Notes under the pieces: model-generated | Databases searched by the model: none | What the model was told of the DNA's origin: nothing | The model's input: only the letters and a program-made list of their open reading frames with translations | Made by a program: the position numbers and the translations under genes | In this document: positions 9,023 through 17,625 of the stretch, piece by piece | How the letters are laid out: every line of letters starts with the position of its first letter | Numbering within the stretch: the stretch's first letter is position 1 | From: Butyrivibrio hungatei NK4A153 | GTDB lineage: Bacteria; Bacillota; Clostridia; Lachnospirales; Lachnospiraceae | NCBI RefSeq assembly: GCF_000424465.1 | Contig: NZ_AUJY01000001.1 | Coordinates: forward strand, 39,578 to 103,577 | Reading direction: 5' to 3' | DNA: 64,000 nt

Positions 9023-9056
9023 GAAAGAAATAAATTATTGCAATGATGGATTACAG
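9023..9056 (+). pseudogene. Remnant of the 5' end of a PD-(D/E)XK-like gene after array 2
   Basis: GAAAGAAATAAAT and then CAATGATGGATTACAG match GAAAGGAACAAAT and CAATGATAGATTACAG at the start of the gene after array 1, in the same order and at the same distance from the array. A stop codon and unrelated sequence follow, so only the leader and first codons survive. Confidence 0.6.
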
Positions 9057-9307
9057 TAGGAGATGATAAGCATATATCTCAAATAATTCTTGATGGTTAA
9101 TAAAAATTCCTATAACTTAATATGTATTCAATAGAAAAACTCTGTGGAATTCGTTATCATAGCATTAGAACGGCGCCGGTAATAAAGCATGCATTCTTAG
9201 TTTTAATATCCGTGAATGCACAACAAGACATCACACTTTTTCCGAAAGATTTAAGTGTAAACCTTTTGGAAAATACGGATTTAGAGAGTATAGAGGAGAC
9301 TGAGCTA

Positions 9308-10377
9308 ATGACTATAGGAAAAGTGATACGAAAATACTGCAAGGAATTGGGACTTACACAGGAAGAAATGGCTAAAAGTCTTGGAGTGACTGCGCCGGCT
9401 GTCAATAAGTGGGAGAATGAGAATACGCTTCCCGATATCAGCTTGCTTGCACCGATTGCAAGACTTCTTGGAATATCGATGGATGAGCTGTTGTCGTTTA
9501 AAGAAAATCTGACTGATGAAGAGGTTGACGTTTATATAAAATCTCTATGTCAGAAACTGGAAAAAGGACTCTATGAGGAAGTGTTTGAATCTGCAAGAAA
9601 GAAGATAGAAGAATATCCAAACTGCGAAAAACTAAAACTTAACAGTGCGCTGATTTTTGAGGGTGCCCGATACGCGGCTTTACATAAAAAGGAGTGCAAA
9701 ATTCTGAAAAAAAATGATGAGCATATCGCTGCATGGCTTCAGGATTTGATGGAATCGGGGGATTCGAAAATAAGAACGTCGGCCGCCAAAATGTTGTTTT
9801 TATGCACTACAGAAAAGAAGACTACATAAAGGCTGAGGAGCTTTTAAGTTATTTTGATGAGAGAGGGTATGAGCGCAGGTTTTTCCAAGCTGAGATTCAT
9901 GAAAAGAATGGAAAGACAGAAGAAGCATTCAAGGAACTTGAGGACCTTATGCTTGAAGAGGTTAATCAGATAAAATGCGTATTGAATTTGTTACAGAGGC
10001 TCTATAAGGATGCCGGAAACCTCAGAATGGCATATAAAATGGCGGATGTTAGCGGTGAGGTTTCAAGATGCTTTGAACTTGGCATTTACCAGGAAGTTAT
10101 GCAGAAACTTGAACTTGCGGAATATGAAAAAGATGTTGAGAAGACAGCTTCTATTATGAAACAGCTTGTAGACAATGTTGATACAATGTTGGATATCAAT
10201 AATTCTGAGCTGTATGCTCATCTTAGGGTGGAGAAAAAAGAGCGTTCGGATAAGTCGGAGTTTATAAAGAAATTTCAATCGCAGTTGATCGGGGAATTTT
10301 GCAATGAGGAAATGTTTGCCTATATGCGCGGCAATGAATATTGGGAATCATTACGAAATATACCTGATGTAAAATAA
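9308..10377 (+). pseudogene. XRE regulator with long helical C-terminus, frameshifted
   Basis: The first part (ATG 9308, AGAGGAG 9 nt upstream) encodes a helix-turn-helix domain (IRKYCKELGLTQEEMA, LGVTAPAVNKWENE) and the start of a helical region, then stops at 9829. The second part, open from 9733 to 10377 in another frame, continues as TPR-like helices (MHYRKEDYIKAEELLSYF and onward). Many Lachnospiraceae XRE regulators of about 340 residues carry both parts in one frame. The frames join near a T run at 9797-9801, consistent with loss of one base. A sequencing error or -1 ribosomal frameshift is possible, but no perfect slippery heptamer is seen. Confidence 0.75.
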
Positions 10378-10502
10378 CTCAATAAATGTGGTATCATAAT
10401 ATAAAACGATTTCAATTTTGTATTTTGTGTATGAATGGTTACTGATCTAAATCTAGAAATGTGCGTTTCGTAAGAACATGATATGAAAGGGGGATCTATT
10501 AT

Positions 10503-11078
10503 ATGGAACCGCATGATGTTGGGGGCAAACTGTCAGATAACGCAATTGAAAACAATGCAGGAAATTCAAATTTGACAGGTGCAAATGTACCTGAAATGGC
10601 AGGAAGTGAGAAAGATTTGGTGTTAGAAGCTGCTTTGAACAAGGAAAGAATTCAAGCTGCAACGCCTGGTGATGCCGGAATTTCAAACAATCTCACAGAG
10701 GCATTACTCACCGAGATGCGAGACCTTTCGAAGAAGCGGCTTTTTTTCCAGAAGATTGCAACGGGATGTATGGCAGGAATGCTTTTGGTGGTGTTTCTGA
10801 CATGTATCATCGTTGTACCGAAGGCGATGACAACGCTTTCGCATATCAACAATGTTTCTGTTAAGGCAGAGAACTCACTTGATGAGATCGATGTCATGAC
10901 AAAGGGCATAACGAGTGCGACTGATAGCCTTAACGAACTGGTTGCGGGCAATTCAGCATCACTCACTGAGGCGGTCACATCTCTATCTAGGATAGATTTT
11001 GACGGACTTAACAAGGCAATCACCGATCTTCAGGATGCGGCGGGGCCTATGGCAGCTCTTATGAAAAGGTTTAGATAA
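10503..11078 (+). CDS. Single-pass membrane protein of unknown function
   Basis: A 191-residue protein. Residues 1-82 are polar, residues about 84-106 form one membrane segment (MAGMLLVVFLTCIIVV), and residues 107-191 form a heptad-like helical tail with repeated VSVKAENSLDEIDVMTKG-style hydrophobic spacing, suggesting a coiled coil outside the membrane. GGGGGA precedes the ATG by 9 nt. The gene after next to it, at 11136, starts 57 bp downstream in the same direction. The tail recalls methyl-accepting or mechanosensor stalks, but no signalling domain is present. Confidence 0.7.
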   Translation: MEPHDVGGKLSDNAIENNAGNSNLTGANVPEMAGSEKDLVLEAALNKERIQAATPGDAGISNNLTEALLTEMRDLSKKRLFFQKIATGCMAGMLLVVFLTCIIVVPKAMTTLSHINNVSVKAENSLDEIDVMTKGITSATDSLNELVAGNSASLTEAVTSLSRIDFDGLNKAITDLQDAAGPMAALMKRFR

Positions 11079-11135
11079 ACTATCCCCGGTGCTTTGGGTG
11101 CTGAGGACGATTCTTTATTCCGGGAGGGAAAAATA

Positions 11136-11768
11136 ATGGGCATGAATTCTACAGAAGATAAGATAAAAGAGATAGCAAGAGAGTTTTCGAAGGCTACTGA
11201 GCCTGTTATAAAAGAAGCTAAGAAAGCTGCAGAGCCTTTTTTGAGAGATGTTAAAGAAGCTACCAAGCCATATACCAGTAAAGCTGAACCATATATCAAA
11301 AAGGCGGAGCCATACTTTAAGGATATTAAAGAGAAGACCGAGCCTTATTTAAAAGACATTAAAGACAAGGCAGAGCCTGTTTATGCGGAAGTTAAGACAA
11401 AGGCAGAGCCTTATATAAAAGATATCAAGGAAAAAGCGGAGCCTTATATCACTAAGGCAAAAGAGAAGACGGCGCCCGCTGCAAAGACTGTAAAGGAAAC
11501 ATCGCAGAAAGCAGCCAAGGTTGCTAAAGAGGCGAGCCGGGACATTTCCGCAAAGGCTGCAAAGCGCGCGTGCAAAGAAGAAGTTTTCGTGCAGTACAAT
11601 CACCATGAGATAAACACTTCGGATATAATCGAGCGTGCAAAAAAGGATTACATAAGCAAAGGAAATAAAGCTACCGCTATCAAAGAGATTCAGGTTTACA
11701 TCAAGCCTTCGGACAATGCCGCATACTATGTGGTAAATCATACTGATACCGGAAAAGTCGAGTTTTAA
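11136..11768 (+). CDS. DUF6465-like protein with AEPY repeat stalk
   Basis: A 210-residue soluble protein. Residues about 25-115 consist of about nine repeats of an 11-residue pattern of the type KAEPYIKDIKE (KAEPYFKDIKEKTEPYLKD), a highly charged helical or PPII-like stalk. Residues about 145-210 form a globular domain (VFVQYNHHEINTSDI, VYIKPSDNAAYYVVN) of the type called DUF6465 in Lachnospiraceae. ATG 11136 is preceded by GGAGGG at 7 nt, which decides it over the open frame from 11094. No export signal is seen. The function is unknown; repeat number is likely to vary between strains. Confidence 0.8.
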   Translation: MGMNSTEDKIKEIAREFSKATEPVIKEAKKAAEPFLRDVKEATKPYTSKAEPYIKKAEPYFKDIKEKTEPYLKDIKDKAEPVYAEVKTKAEPYIKDIKEKAEPYITKAKEKTAPAAKTVKETSQKAAKVAKEASRDISAKAAKRACKEEVFVQYNHHEINTSDIIERAKKDYISKGNKATAIKEIQVYIKPSDNAAYYVVNHTDTGKVEF

Positions 11769-11773
11769 CAGAT

Positions 11774-12082
11774 ATGGCAATAGAGAAAAAAGATTTTTTT
11801 AATTTAATGCACTACGAATATGGCGAGGCGTATTTTGGAAGCTACAAGGGAATGAGGTACAGACTTGCGCGTGAACCGCTTGAAAATGTAAAGTTCGTTC
11901 CGGTGGATCAGAGAGGCCCCGCGACACTTATGGCAACGGTGTGGCCTGAACCCTACTCATATGCTAAGACTGATAAGAAGCTTATGTTGAGTGAGAATTT
12001 TGAAGTGAGCGAAGAAGGCTTTACCAAGGCTGTTGAGTGGATAAACGAGCAGTATGAGGCACGTTTTGCGCTGTATAAATAA
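11774..12082 (+). CDS. Conserved small protein of unknown function
   Basis: A 102-residue acidic/aromatic protein without membrane segments, starting 5 bp after the DUF6465-like gene and therefore probably co-transcribed. Its most distinctive stretch is GPATLMATVWPEPYSYAKT near residue 50, and it ends in an amphipathic helix (AVEWINEQYEARFALY). I have seen similar small proteins in Clostridia but know no function. No strong ribosome site is visible, which fits coupling to the upstream gene. Confidence 0.7.
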   Translation: MAIEKKDFFNLMHYEYGEAYFGSYKGMRYRLAREPLENVKFVPVDQRGPATLMATVWPEPYSYAKTDKKLMLSENFEVSEEGFTKAVEWINEQYEARFALYK

Positions 12083-12117
12083 AAAAGCAAAAAAATTTAA
12101 AATAAAAAAAGGAATTG

Positions 12118-12158
12118 TGAAACTCACGTCGAATAATAAAGATGTGGGTTTCATTTTT
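12118..12158 (+). terminator. Terminator after the small-protein cluster
   Basis: TGAAACTCAC (12118-12127) pairs with GTGGGTTTCA (12144-12153), with one G-T pair, followed by TTTTTG. Confidence 0.75.
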
Positions 12159-12216
12159 GTAGTTTCCCATAAAAATATTTGCTACTCAAAAAATTCTAAT
12201 AGAAAGAAGACGAAAA

Positions 12217-13224
12217 TTGAAAATTCGTGAAAAGCTAGAAGAAAGAGAAACACAGATCTTAAGCAAATATGCTACACTCAGCATGAATTCCAAAGGTAGA
12301 GAAAAAGCTGAAAAACCGTGTGATATAAGGCCCTGTTTCCAAAGAGACAGGGATAGGATTCTTTATTCCAAATCGTTCAGAAGGCTTAAAGATAAGACGC
12401 AGGTTTTTCTGGCACCTGACGGAGATCATTACAGGACCCGTATGACGCATACTCTTGAAGTATCGCAGAATGCGAGAACTATATCTAAAGCTCTTATGCT
12501 TAATGAGGATCTCACTGAAGCCATAGCACTTGGGCACGATCTTGGACATACGCCGTTTGGGCATGCCGGAGAGAGGGCGCTTGATGCCGTTGTTCCGGGA
12601 GGCTTCAGGCACAATGAACAGAGCCTTAGAATCGTGGAGAAGCTTGAAAATTATGGACAGGGGCTTAACCTCACGAGAGAAGTTAAGGACGGAATCCTTA
12701 ATCACGAGCTTAATCTTACGCCGTCGACTCTTGAGGGCAAGGTTGTAAGGCTTTCGGATAAGATAGCGTACATGCATCACGATATGGACGATGCAATCCG
12801 CGGCGGAATCATGAAAGAGAGTGATGTTCCAAAGGAACTTGCAAAGGTGATCGGCTATACGAACGGAGAGTGGCTTGATACCTTTATACACGATATAATC
12901 GCGACAAGCATGGACAAGGACGACATTATGATGTCGGAGGAAGTATATGATGCTTTCCTGAAACTTAGGAAGTTCATGTTTGAAAGAGTTTATACCAATC
13001 CCGAAGCCAAAGGGCAGGAGGGCAAGGTAGAAGTCATGATAAAGATTCTTTATCATCATTACCTCGACCACGAGGAGAAACTTCCGGACTATCTGAAAGC
13101 CATGATGGCAGCAGGAGAATCCAAAGAGAGAATTGTATGCGATTATGTTAGTTCCATGACTGACAGATATGCTGTTTCTGTTTTCGAAGAAGTATATGTC
13201 CCCCGTTCATGGACGGTACTATAA
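12217..13224 (+). CDS. dgt: Deoxyguanosinetriphosphate triphosphohydrolase-like protein
   Basis: A 335-residue HD-superfamily enzyme that hydrolyses dGTP (or other dNTPs) to the nucleoside and triphosphate. The metal-binding pattern is visible as RTRMTHTLEVSQNAR, then ALGHDLGHTPFGHAGE and a later LSDKIAYMHHDMDD. The start is TTG at 12217; the N-terminus KIREKLEERETQILS fits the family. It heads the operon with dnaG and rpoD, the usual clostridial order, and lies 29 bp before dnaG. The length is typical of the short Firmicutes type. Confidence 0.92.
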   Translation: MKIREKLEERETQILSKYATLSMNSKGREKAEKPCDIRPCFQRDRDRILYSKSFRRLKDKTQVFLAPDGDHYRTRMTHTLEVSQNARTISKALMLNEDLTEAIALGHDLGHTPFGHAGERALDAVVPGGFRHNEQSLRIVEKLENYGQGLNLTREVKDGILNHELNLTPSTLEGKVVRLSDKIAYMHHDMDDAIRGGIMKESDVPKELAKVIGYTNGEWLDTFIHDIIATSMDKDDIMMSEEVYDAFLKLRKFMFERVYTNPEAKGQEGKVEVMIKILYHHYLDHEEKLPDYLKAMMAAGESKERIVCDYVSSMTDRYAVSVFEEVYVPRSWTVL

Positions 13225-13253
13225 AATAAACCAATATATTCAGGAGACCCAAA

Positions 13254-15032
13254 TTGCGCTACTCAGATGAAATAATAGAAGAGGTGCGCTCCCGCAGTGA
13301 CATTGTGGACGTGATAGGACAGTATGTCCATTTGCAAAAGAAAGGCGCCAACTATTTCGGACTTTGCCCGTTCCACAACGAGAAATCAGGCTCGTTCTCC
13401 GTGTCGCCGAATAAACAGATGTATTACTGCTTTGGATGCGGAGCAGGCGGGAATGTCATCACTTTTTTGATGAAATATGACAATTTAACTTTCCAGGAAG
13501 CGATAAAACAGCTTGCCGAGAGAGCCGGTGTGAAACTGCCTGATGAAGACAATTCACCCGGAGCAAAGGCTATGCGCGACAAGCGGCAGATTCTTCTTGA
13601 TATCAATAAGGAAGCTGCCAAGTACTATTATTATCAGCTTCGGGGAAAGAGCGGCCAAAAGGGCATGGAGTACTTTAAAAACAGGCAGCTTACGGATGAG
13701 ACCATGCAGCACTTTGGACTTGGCTATGCCAATATCTCAAGCAACGACCTTGTGAAACACTTAAAGAGTCTTGGGTATAACGACAGCCAGATAATTGATG
13801 CAGGACTTGCTTCCCATGATGAAAGAATGGGAACTCATGATAAGTTCTGGAACAGAGTAATGTTCCCGATTCAGGACGCATCGCAGAAGGTTATAGGATT
13901 CGGCGGGCGTGTTATGGGCGATGGAAAGCCCAAATATCTAAATTCCCCTGAAACACTTATATTTGATAAGAGCAGAAATCTGTTTGGGCTTAACTATGCC
14001 AAGAACGCCAGGGCAGGCTACATGATAATCTGCGAGGGTTACATGGATGTCATAGCTATGCACCAGGCGGGATTTAATATGGCCGTAGCTTCGCTCGGAA
14101 CTGCTTTTACGACGGGACAGGCAATGATACTTAAGCGCTACACCGATGAAGTCATTTTGTCTTATGACAGTGACGAAGCAGGAACCAAAGCTGCGCTTCG
14201 CGGAATAGGGATTCTGAGAGAAGCGGGGCTTAAGGGTAAAGTGCTTGACCTTCGGCCACACAAAGATCCCGATGAATTTATTAAGAATGAGGGAAAAGAA
14301 GCTTTTGAAGAGCGAATACGAAACGCGGAAAACACATTCTTTTTCGAAGTAAGAGTAATGCAGTCGAGATACGATATGTCAGACCCTGAATCAAAGACTG
14401 AGTTCCACAGAGCTCTTGCCAAGAAATTGTGTGAGTTTGAAGAAGCTCTCGAAAGAGAGAATTATATAGAGGCGGTTGCGGCTAAGTACAATATAGCCGT
14501 TGACGACTTAAGAAGACTTGTTGCTCATTACGCTTCACAGGGCGGACTCGTAAGACCTGCCGAGAAGCCAAAGAGTGGTATACAGAAAAAGAACCTTCCC
14601 GAGGATGGAGCCCGGAAGAACCAAAGACTTCTTCTTACATGGCTTACGGATGAGCCGGCTATTTTCCCCAAGGTAAAGAAGTGGATAGTTCCCGCTGACT
14701 TTACCGATGAGCTTTACAGAAATGTTGCTAATGAGCTCTTTGAGGGAATGGAGCACGGTAATTTTTCGCCGGCAGCCATTTTGGATAGATTTACGGATGA
14801 GGAGCAACACAGCAAAGTTGCTGAGATGTTCAATACAAATCTGGTTGAGATTGAAACAAAGGATCAAAGGAAAAAAGCGTTTAGAGATATCATCTACGGA
14901 GTTAAATCCGCAGGATACGAACGACAGAAGAGAGAACTTAAGCCTGACGATCCCGAGTTTTTGACCAAGACCATACAGGGCAAAAAGAATCTTGAGAAGC
15001 TGGCACATGCCGATATCTCGCCCGACGATTAA
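13254..15032 (+). CDS. dnaG: DNA primase
   Basis: A 592-residue primase that makes RNA primers at the replication fork. The CHC2 zinc finger has Cys38, His41, Cys59 and Cys62 (CPFHNEKSGSFSV, YYCFGCGAGG). The catalytic core and TOPRIM domain show ICEGYMDVIAMHQAGF and SYDSDEAGTKAALRG. The C-terminal 150 residues are the helical DnaB-binding region. The start is TTG with AGGAGA 6 nt upstream. It sits between dgt and rpoD. Confidence 0.96.
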   Translation: MRYSDEIIEEVRSRSDIVDVIGQYVHLQKKGANYFGLCPFHNEKSGSFSVSPNKQMYYCFGCGAGGNVITFLMKYDNLTFQEAIKQLAERAGVKLPDEDNSPGAKAMRDKRQILLDINKEAAKYYYYQLRGKSGQKGMEYFKNRQLTDETMQHFGLGYANISSNDLVKHLKSLGYNDSQIIDAGLASHDERMGTHDKFWNRVMFPIQDASQKVIGFGGRVMGDGKPKYLNSPETLIFDKSRNLFGLNYAKNARAGYMIICEGYMDVIAMHQAGFNMAVASLGTAFTTGQAMILKRYTDEVILSYDSDEAGTKAALRGIGILREAGLKGKVLDLRPHKDPDEFIKNEGKEAFEERIRNAENTFFFEVRVMQSRYDMSDPESKTEFHRALAKKLCEFEEALERENYIEAVAAKYNIAVDDLRRLVAHYASQGGLVRPAEKPKSGIQKKNLPEDGARKNQRLLLTWLTDEPAIFPKVKKWIVPADFTDELYRNVANELFEGMEHGNFSPAAILDRFTDEEQHSKVAEMFNTNLVEIETKDQRKKAFRDIIYGVKSAGYERQKRELKPDDPEFLTKTIQGKKNLEKLAHADISPDD

Positions 15033-15088
15033 CTACAGGTAATATGCACTGATTCGGAAATACTATAAAACAGAAAAGGAAGAATCAT

Positions 15089-16786
15089 ATGGCAAAAAAA
15101 GTTACTGGTACTACGGAAAAAGAGACAAAGAAGACACTTGTAAAGAAAGTTGCCGAGAAACTTTCCGGTAAGAAAGAGGCAGATAAGAAGGAAACGGCAA
15201 AAAAGGGAACAGCTAAAAAAGAAACACCCAAAAAGGAAACATCCAAAAAAGAAGCAACAAAGAAAGAAACAACTAAAAAAGAGACAGCTAAGAAAGAAAC
15301 GGCTAAAAAAGTAACATCAAAAAAAGAAACAGAAAAGAAGGAAGAGAAGAAAGTGACAAAGATAACAACCAAGAAGCTCTCAGCAAAGGCAACCGTAAAG
15401 AAGGAGGATACCTCTGCTAAGAAGGCAGCAGAAACTATGGAAGAAGAGAAGGAAGCGCCAAAGAAGGCAACAAAGAAGACTCCCAAGAAAGAATCTGCTG
15501 ATGCAACAAAAGAAACAAAGAAGAAGGCCGGAAAGAAGGCTGAAGAAGAAAAGGGCGGAAAGTCGGAAGTTCTCGACGATGCTACAAGAGAGCTCTTTAC
15601 ACAGAAGATAAAAGAAATCCTCGCTCTTGCAAAGAAGAAGAAAAATGTTCTTGAGTATAATGAGATCAACGACTTTTTTGCTGAGCTCAGTTTAAATGAG
15701 GAACAGATGGACAATGTCCTTGAAGTTCTTGAAAACTCGGGCATAGATGTCCTTAGAGTATCTGAAAGCGACGATGATGATATTCCCGACGATGATGATA
15801 TGATGCTCTCCGAAGAGGACGAGGTTGATATGGAAAATATCGATCTTTCTGTTCCCGACGGAATCAGTATTGAAGATCCTGTAAGAATGTACCTTAAGGA
15901 AATCGGTAAGGTTCCGCTTCTTACGGCAGATCAGGAGATCAATCTTGCAAAAGAGATGGAAGCAGGACTTGAAGCTGAGAAGGAACTTGCAGAGAGCAAG
16001 GAGAGCGGAACAAAGCTTTCAAAGGCCAAACTTGATGAGATCGAGATGGCTATCTACAAGGGAAATGAGGCTAAGAAGCGCCTTGCTGAAGCAAACCTTC
16101 GTCTTGTTGTAAGTATCGCGAAGAGATATGTCGGAAGAGGAATGCTTTTCCTTGACCTTATTCAGGAGGGTAACCTCGGACTTATCAAAGCGGTAGAGAA
16201 GTTTGATTTCCGTAAGGGATTCAAGTTCTCAACATATGCTACATGGTGGATCAGACAGGCTATCACAAGAGCTATCGCCGATCAGGCAAGAACTATCCGT
16301 ATCCCTGTACACATGGTTGAGACTATCAACAAGCTCATCCGCGTAAGCCGTCAGCTCCTTCAGGAACTCGGACGTGAGCCTATTCCTGAGGAAGTGGCAA
16401 AAGAGATGAACATGCCTGTTGAGAGAGTCAGAGAAATCCTTAAGATCTCACAGGAGCCTGTATCACTCGAGACACCTATCGGTGAAGAGGAAGACAGCCA
16501 TCTTGGTGATTTCATTCAGGACGACAACGTTCCCGTACCTGCGGATGCAGCTGCATTCACACTTTTGAAGGAACAGCTTGTTGAAGTTCTCGGAACTCTT
16601 ACAGAGCGTGAGCAGAAGGTTCTTAGACTCCGTTTCGGTCTTGATGACGGAAGAGCAAGAACTCTTGAAGAAGTAGGAAAAGAATTTAACGTAACCCGTG
16701 AGCGTATCAGACAGATTGAGGCAAAGGCACTCAGAAAGCTTCGCCATCCGAGCCGCAGCCGCAAGCTCAAGGATTACCTTGATTAA
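15089..16786 (+). CDS. rpoD: Primary sigma factor RpoD/SigA with long Lys-rich N-terminal extension
   Basis: A 565-residue housekeeping sigma factor. Region 1.2 ([13 protein letters not shown]), region 2 ([33 protein letters not shown]), region 3 and region 4 ([35 protein letters not shown]) are all complete. Before region 1.1, residues 1 to about 160 are an unusual low-complexity tract built from KKET/KKEA-type repeats, like histone-H1-like tails, giving a protein about 160-190 residues longer than typical Firmicutes SigA. A ribosome site AAAAGGAAGA precedes ATG. The stop overlaps the next start by 1 bp. Confidence 0.97.
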   Translation: MAKKVTGTTEKETKKTLVKKVAEKLSGKKEADKKETAKKGTAKKETPKKETSKKEATKKETTKKETAKKETAKKVTSKKETEKKEEKKVTKITTKKLSAKATVKKEDTSAKKAAETMEEEKEAPKKATKKTPKKESADATKETKKKAGKKAEEEKGGKSEVLDDATRELFTQKIKEILALAKKKKNVLEYNEINDFFAELSLNEEQMDNVLEVLENSGIDVLRVSESDDDDIPDDDDMMLSEEDEVDMENIDLSVPDGISIEDPVRMYLKEIGKVPLLTADQEINLAKEMEAGLEAEKELAESKESGTKLSKAKLDEIEMAIYKGNEAKKRLAEANLRLVVSIAKRYVGRGMLFLDLIQEGNLGLIKAVEKFDFRKGFKFSTYATWWIRQAITRAIADQARTIRIPVHMVETINKLIRVSRQLLQELGREPIPEEVAKEMNMPVERVREILKISQEPVSLETPIGEEEDSHLGDFIQDDNVPVPADAAAFTLLKEQLVEVLGTLTEREQKVLRLRFGLDDGRARTLEEVGKEFNVTRERIRQIEAKALRKLRHPSRSRKLKDYLD

Positions 16787-17625
16787 TGAATATGACTAAA
16801 ACTATAAATGACACAAATAATGACGTGGCGCTCAAGATGTCTGTCCGCTTGAAGGAGATAGCGGAGCTTCTTCGATGTCCCGAAAAGCTCAAAGTGGCAG
16901 ATGTCGGATGCGATCACGGATATGTATCTATATACCTTGTTACACATGGCATTGCAAAAGAGTGCATTGCCATGGATGTAAGAAGCGGCCCGCTTTCCGG
17001 TGCTAAGGATAATATCGATGAATACGGACTTTCAGACAGCATAAGGACGCGTCTTTCCGACGGGGTAAAAGAACTTAAGCCGGGCGAAGCCGATGCCCTT
17101 GTTATTGCCGGAATGGGAGGAAATCTCATGCGCAAGATCCTCGAAGAGGGAAATCCTAAGGAGCTTGGGATAAAGACGGCTGTTTTGCAGCCGCAGTCAG
17201 ATATAGCAGACTTTAGGCAGTTCCTTAGGGATAGTGGATTTGTTATAACGGATGAGAGAGTTATCGAAGAGGATGGGAAGTTTTATTTTCCTATGAAGGT
17301 TTCGCTTGTTATTACAGAAACTTCAGCCTCACACGATAATCCGGGCGGCAGTTTTGAAAGTGCTATCTCGCTTATTAAAAAAGTGGCCGAAAATGCAGAT
17401 AATGAGCAGCTTCTTAGGATATGCAACAGATACGGAGAGTGCAACATTCTTAACAGGGATAAAACATTGGAGAAATATCTTTTACACGGCAAAAAAGTGT
17501 GTGAATCCATATTGAAGAACCTCGATGAGAAGGAGCACTCCGGCAGGATACAGGAGATAACTACCGAACTTTCCGATATAGATACCGTTTTGAAGGTTAT
17601 GCAGGAGGAACGCGTATGCCTATAA
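16786..17625 (+). CDS. trmK: tRNA (adenine-22-N1)-methyltransferase
   Basis: A 279-residue SAM-dependent methyltransferase expected to methylate N1 of A22 in tRNA. The SAM motif VADVGCDHGYVSIYL and the family-specific VIAGMGGNLMRKIL and LQPQSDIADFRQFL are present. Its place just after rpoD is conserved in Firmicutes. ATG 16786 overlaps the rpoD stop by 1 bp; an in-frame ATG at 16792 is an alternative. It overlaps the following gene by 10 bp. Confidence 0.92.
   Translation: MNMTKTINDTNNDVALKMSVRLKEIAELLRCPEKLKVADVGCDHGYVSIYLVTHGIAKECIAMDVRSGPLSGAKDNIDEYGLSDSIRTRLSDGVKELKPGEADALVIAGMGGNLMRKILEEGNPKELGIKTAVLQPQSDIADFRQFLRDSGFVITDERVIEEDGKFYFPMKVSLVITETSASHDNPGGSFESAISLIKKVAENADNEQLLRICNRYGECNILNRDKTLEKYLLHGKKVCESILKNLDEKEHSGRIQEITTELSDIDTVLKVMQEERVCL

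Noticed and set aside
8599..9046. Similar ORFs in array 2
   Set aside because: Same cause as in array 1; composition is repeat-driven.
9122..9307. In-frame N-terminal extension of the XRE gene
   Set aside because: The ribosome site and domain start point to ATG 9308; the extension has no recognisable sequence.
12259..13071. 270-codon minus-strand ORF inside dgt
   Set aside because: Shadow of a clear dGTPase gene with no recognisable motifs.
15085..15744. 219-codon Ser/Phe-rich ORF on the minus strand
   Set aside because: Mirror of the Lys-rich rpoD head (AAG/AAA codons read backwards); no start context.
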